Assembly (NCBI GenBank): GCA_014360805.1
Contig: JACIWU010000007.1
Coordinates: 1 to 64,000 of the forward strand
Length of the DNA: 64,000 nucleotides
Direction of reading: 5' to 3'
Origin: Chloroflexota bacterium
Lineage (GTDB): Bacteria > Chloroflexota > Anaerolineae > DTLA01
In this document: positions 61,934 through 64,000 of the stretch, one piece after another
Layout of the letters: each line of letters begins with the position of its first letter
Position numbering within the stretch: position 1 is the stretch's first letter
The notes under the pieces: generated by a model
What the model saw: the letters and a program-made list of their open reading frames with translations, nothing else
What the model was told of the DNA's origin: nothing
Databases searched by the model: none
Translations under genes and position numbers: made by a program

Positions 61934-62248
61934 CTAACCCCTGGTTTCGTCGTGAGTATCGTTGCTGGGCGACAGGACATGAGACACATTCGCGATATGC
62001 AGGCGAAGCGCATCGGGGCTGAGCGAACAGTACACCTCGCGTCCGACCTTGCGAACCTGCACCAGCCCCGCCCGCGTCAGCAGCCGCAGATGCCACGACA
62101 CCAACGGCTGGCTCACCCTCAGCATCCTGGCCAGGCCCGACACGTTCAACTCGCCCCTGTCGGCGAGCAGCATCAGCATCCGCAGGCGCAGCCCATCGGC
62201 CAGGGCCCGGAAGTATTCGGCTAACGCATGGCAATCCGACTGGAGCAC
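61934..62248 (-). CDS. ArsR-family winged-helix regulator
   Basis: 104 residues from a GTG at 62248. Helix-turn-helix: LNVSGLARMLRVSQPLVSWH, then LRLLTRAGLVQVRKVGREVY and CSLSPDALRLHIANV. No obvious CxC metal motif in the recognition helix; two Cys (C6, C75-region) are present, so the effector is uncertain. First gene of the lipid operon; its stop is 6 bp before the acyltransferase start. It probably represses the operon through the palindrome in its own promoter. Confidence 0.85.
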   Translation of the reverse strand: MLQSDCHALAEYFRALADGLRLRMLMLLADRGELNVSGLARMLRVSQPLVSWHLRLLTRAGLVQVRKVGREVYCSLSPDALRLHIANVSHVLSPSNDTHDETRG

Positions 62249-62271
62249 CTCGCACCTGCAGGGAAAAATTC

Positions 62272-62316
62272 ATAAAGGAGCGTTTATACATTACACCCGT
62301 TTCGCGGATTTGTCAA
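62272..62316 (-). promoter_or_regulatory. Promoter and operator of the arsR-lipid operon
   Basis: On the minus strand TTGACA (62311-62316) and TAATGT (62288-62293) with a 17-bp spacer. An inverted repeat ATAAA-GGAGCG-TTTAT (62272-62287) covers the start-site region, a typical place for an ArsR operator. Confidence 0.65.
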
Positions 62317-62449
62317 AGCGGCGGTCGCCCGAGACGCATTGGGGTTCTGGCGCGAGAATGACCGGGCATCGTGCAGTTGCCGCGCAGGACTCACCTCACC
62401 TATCCCCACCCCGGCCGGGTTAGGTGAAGTCATGCATTCCATCGCTGTT

Positions 62450-62600
62450 CGCCATGTGGCGAAAGCCGCCTCCGTCTGGTACGGGGAGAGGACATGGGGT
62501 GAAGGGTAGACACGTAGGGCGGCTTTCCATAGCCGCCGGAAGGCGTAGGGCCGGTATGGAAACCTGCCCTACGCTCTATGCATTTCATGCTGCCGCTCAT
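62450..62600. repeat. Intergenic dispersed repeats
   Basis: A third exact copy of the 24-bp GTAGGGCGGCTTTCC element (62514-62537) is followed by GGTATGGAAACCTGCCCTAC (62553-62572), the same pair seen at 5584-5660. Nothing else is recognised between 62317 and 62650. Confidence 0.65.
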
Positions 62601-62651
62601 CGGTCTGACCGATTTCCACCGAATAGTATACACGACCACCGAACCGCCCAC

Positions 62652-62680
62652 TTGCACCCGCCCCAGGTTTGTGGTACAGT
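62652..62680 (+). promoter_or_regulatory. Sigma-70 promoter of the endonuclease V-sirtuin pair
   Basis: TTGCAC (62652-62657) and TACAGT (62675-62680) with a 17-bp spacer, 18 bp before the ATG. Confidence 0.6.
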
Positions 62681-62698
62681 ATCCGCGGAGGGTTCGCC

Positions 62699-63415
62699 AT
62701 GCAGATACCCGCCGTGGACTTCGCGCTGTACACTCCGCAGCAAGCCGCGGAGGAACAGCGGCGACTGGCGAGCAAAGCCATTCTGTGCCCGCTTCCACAC
62801 CCACCGGCGACGGTCGGCGGCATAGACGTGGGAATCCGCAATGGAATCGCCTGTGCCACCGTCGTCGTCCTGTCCTACCCTGCGCTCCGCGTCCTGGCGT
62901 GGAGCCTGGCCCGCGCGCCGGTCTCGTTCCCCTACATCCCCGGCCTGCTGGCGTACCGCGAGATTCCCGTGGCGCTGGAGGCGCTGCGCAACCTGGACGC
63001 CCTGCCCGATGTGCTCATCTGCGACGGACAGGGCATCGCCCACCCGCGCCGCATGGGCATCGCGACGCACCTGGGCATCCTGCTGGATCACCCCACCGTT
63101 GGCTGCGCCAAATCGCGCCTGTGGGGCGTTCATGCCCCCGTGGGCAACCAACGCGGCGAGTGGCAACCGCTGGACGACCACGGCGAGACCATCGGCGCGG
63201 CGCTCCGCACGCGCCAGGGTGTCAAGCCCGTGTACGTCTCACCCGGCCATCGCACCGACCTGGACAGCGCGCTCCGCCTCGCCCTGGACTGCGCCCCGCG
63301 CTACCGCCTGCCCGAACCCACGCGGCTGGCGCATACCCTGGCCGCCGTGGGCGAGGCCGAATTCCGCGCCCTGATTCGGAAGCGCGGCTGGGATCGCAAG
63401 AAGGTGGAACCGTGA
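62699..63415 (+). CDS. nfi: Endonuclease V (deoxyinosine 3' endonuclease)
   Basis: 238 residues, ATG with GGAGGG upstream. Catalytic residues fall in family blocks: D43 in GGIDVGIRNG, the Glu in FPYIPGLLAYREIPVALEAL, and the Asp in LICDGQGIAHPRRMGIATHL. GCAKSRLWG and YVSPGHRTDLDSAL complete the fold. It nicks DNA near deoxyinosine and other deaminated bases, which suits a high-GC and possibly warm-living organism. The stop overlaps the next start (TGATG). Confidence 0.94.
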   Translation: MQIPAVDFALYTPQQAAEEQRRLASKAILCPLPHPPATVGGIDVGIRNGIACATVVVLSYPALRVLAWSLARAPVSFPYIPGLLAYREIPVALEALRNLDALPDVLICDGQGIAHPRRMGIATHLGILLDHPTVGCAKSRLWGVHAPVGNQRGEWQPLDDHGETIGAALRTRQGVKPVYVSPGHRTDLDSALRLALDCAPRYRLPEPTRLAHTLAAVGEAEFRALIRKRGWDRKKVEP

Positions 63416-64000
63416 TGAGCGCCGCCATACGCAAGGCTGCCGACATCCTGCGCGCCGCAAAGCACGCCGTCGCGCTGACCGGCGCGGGCCACAGCACCCC
63501 GTCGGGCATCCCCGACTTCCGCAGCCCCGAAAGCGGCCTGTGGGAGAAGTATGACCCCATGGTGGTGGCGTCCATCCAGTCCTTTCGCGCCAACCCGCGC
63601 CTCTTCTACGACTGGATTCGCCCGCTGGCGCGACAGACCGCAGAGGCCAGGCCCAATCCCGCCCACTATGCCCTGGCGCAACTGGAGGCCCAGGGCATTC
63701 TCAAGGCTGTCATCACCCAGAATATTGACGACCTGCACACCAAAGCCGGCTCGCGGCGCGTCCTGGAACTTCACGGCCACCTGCGGACGGCGACGTGCAT
63801 CCGTTGCGGGCGCACGGTGGATGCTGCCCCGCTGGTGCGCCGCTTCCTGGAAGAAGACTGGCTTCCCACCTGCGAGTGCGGAGGCGCCATCAAGCCCGAT
63901 GTAGTGCTGTTCGGCGAAATGTTGCCGGTGGACGTGTTTATGGAAGCCGACGCCGAGGCGCGATCCTGCGACGTCATGCTCATCGCGGGCAGTTCGCTGG
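63415..64000 (+). CDS. NAD-dependent protein deacylase, Sir2 family (partial, cut by right edge)
   Basis: At least 195 residues; the C-terminus lies outside the window. NAD-binding: AVALTGAGHSTPSGIPDFRS, where the usual GAGIS is GAGHS. TQNIDDLHTKAG and the catalytic His in LELHGHLRTA follow, then a zinc ribbon with CIRCG and CECGG, and IKPDVVLFGEMLP. The long DFRSPESGLWEKYDPMVV stretch is typical of bacterial CobB-like sirtuins. It removes acyl groups from lysines using NAD. Translation is coupled to endonuclease V by the TGATG overlap. Confidence 0.92.
   Translation, partial: MSAAIRKAADILRAAKHAVALTGAGHSTPSGIPDFRSPESGLWEKYDPMVVASIQSFRANPRLFYDWIRPLARQTAEARPNPAHYALAQLEAQGILKAVITQNIDDLHTKAGSRRVLELHGHLRTATCIRCGRTVDAAPLVRRFLEEDWLPTCECGGAIKPDVVLFGEMLPVDVFMEADAEARSCDVMLIAGSSL

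Noticed and set aside
1-64000. tRNA, rRNA or riboswitch genes
   Set aside because: The intergenic gaps were read for tRNA-like TTCGA arms and known leader patterns; none was convincing.

Overview
The window is high-GC bacterial chromosome with dense, mostly co-oriented genes and frequent GTG/TTG starts. It most resembles Chloroflexota, perhaps Anaerolineae-like. The reasons are very long secreted proteins with Thr-Pro linkers, LVIVD propellers and recurrent terminal 'LPxxxR' motifs, a zinc-type L28, and a phosphatidylinositol-mannoside-like lipid operon. No rRNA, tRNA, CRISPR array or transposase was seen, so this placement is an inference.

Left part (1-20.5 kb). A type ISP-like restriction-modification gene with an embedded DUF559 nuclease runs off the left edge on the minus strand. 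Housekeeping and metabolic genes follow: a YqeC-MocA-HAD fusion, a secreted EEP phosphatase, an EamA transporter, a nitrilase-fold protein lacking its catalytic residues, threonine aldolase, a YugP-type peptidase, rlmN, rpe, rpmB (minus), an Asp23 protein, FakA with two DegV proteins, recG, coaD and a coiled-coil protein. The intergenic gaps carry REP-like palindromes and dispersed repeats.

Centre (20.5-47 kb), the most unusual part. A DeoR regulator, a sigma-54 factor with an inserted zinc ribbon, a large sensor kinase with an extracytoplasmic solute-binding domain, and an NtrC-type activator with an intact GAFTGA loop lie in a row. Directly downstream is a near-perfect -24/-12 sigma-54 promoter (27689-27704). 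It precedes a two-helix membrane protein, a 2209-residue NACHT-like NTPase with dozens of TPRs, and a TPR protein with a gingipain/caspase-like (C25) protease domain. Tightly spaced genes follow for a glycosidase-like protein, a PGRP-type amidase lipoprotein and FtsZ. After an internal sigma-70 promoter come a LysM/glycosidase-like protein, a 38-residue zinc ribbon, a glycosidase-like/SpoIID fusion, a VPDTG-anchored protein and a LysM lipoprotein. I read this as a signal-responsive, sigma-54-controlled programme coupling a STAND/protease pair to peptidoglycan remodelling and division. A defence or cell-fate role is a possible alternative. Both are hypotheses.

Right part (47-64 kb). A phosphohexomutase is followed by two giant secreted modular proteins of 1962 and 1450 residues. 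Their modules include cohesin- and dockerin-like domains, LVIVD propellers, glycosidase-like barrels, DNRLRE and SdrD-type domains, and a deacetylase-like domain. A minus-strand operon then encodes an ArsR regulator, an acyltransferase, a PimA-like glycosyltransferase and a CDP-alcohol phosphatidyltransferase. The window ends with endonuclease V overlapping the start of a sirtuin gene that is cut by the right edge.
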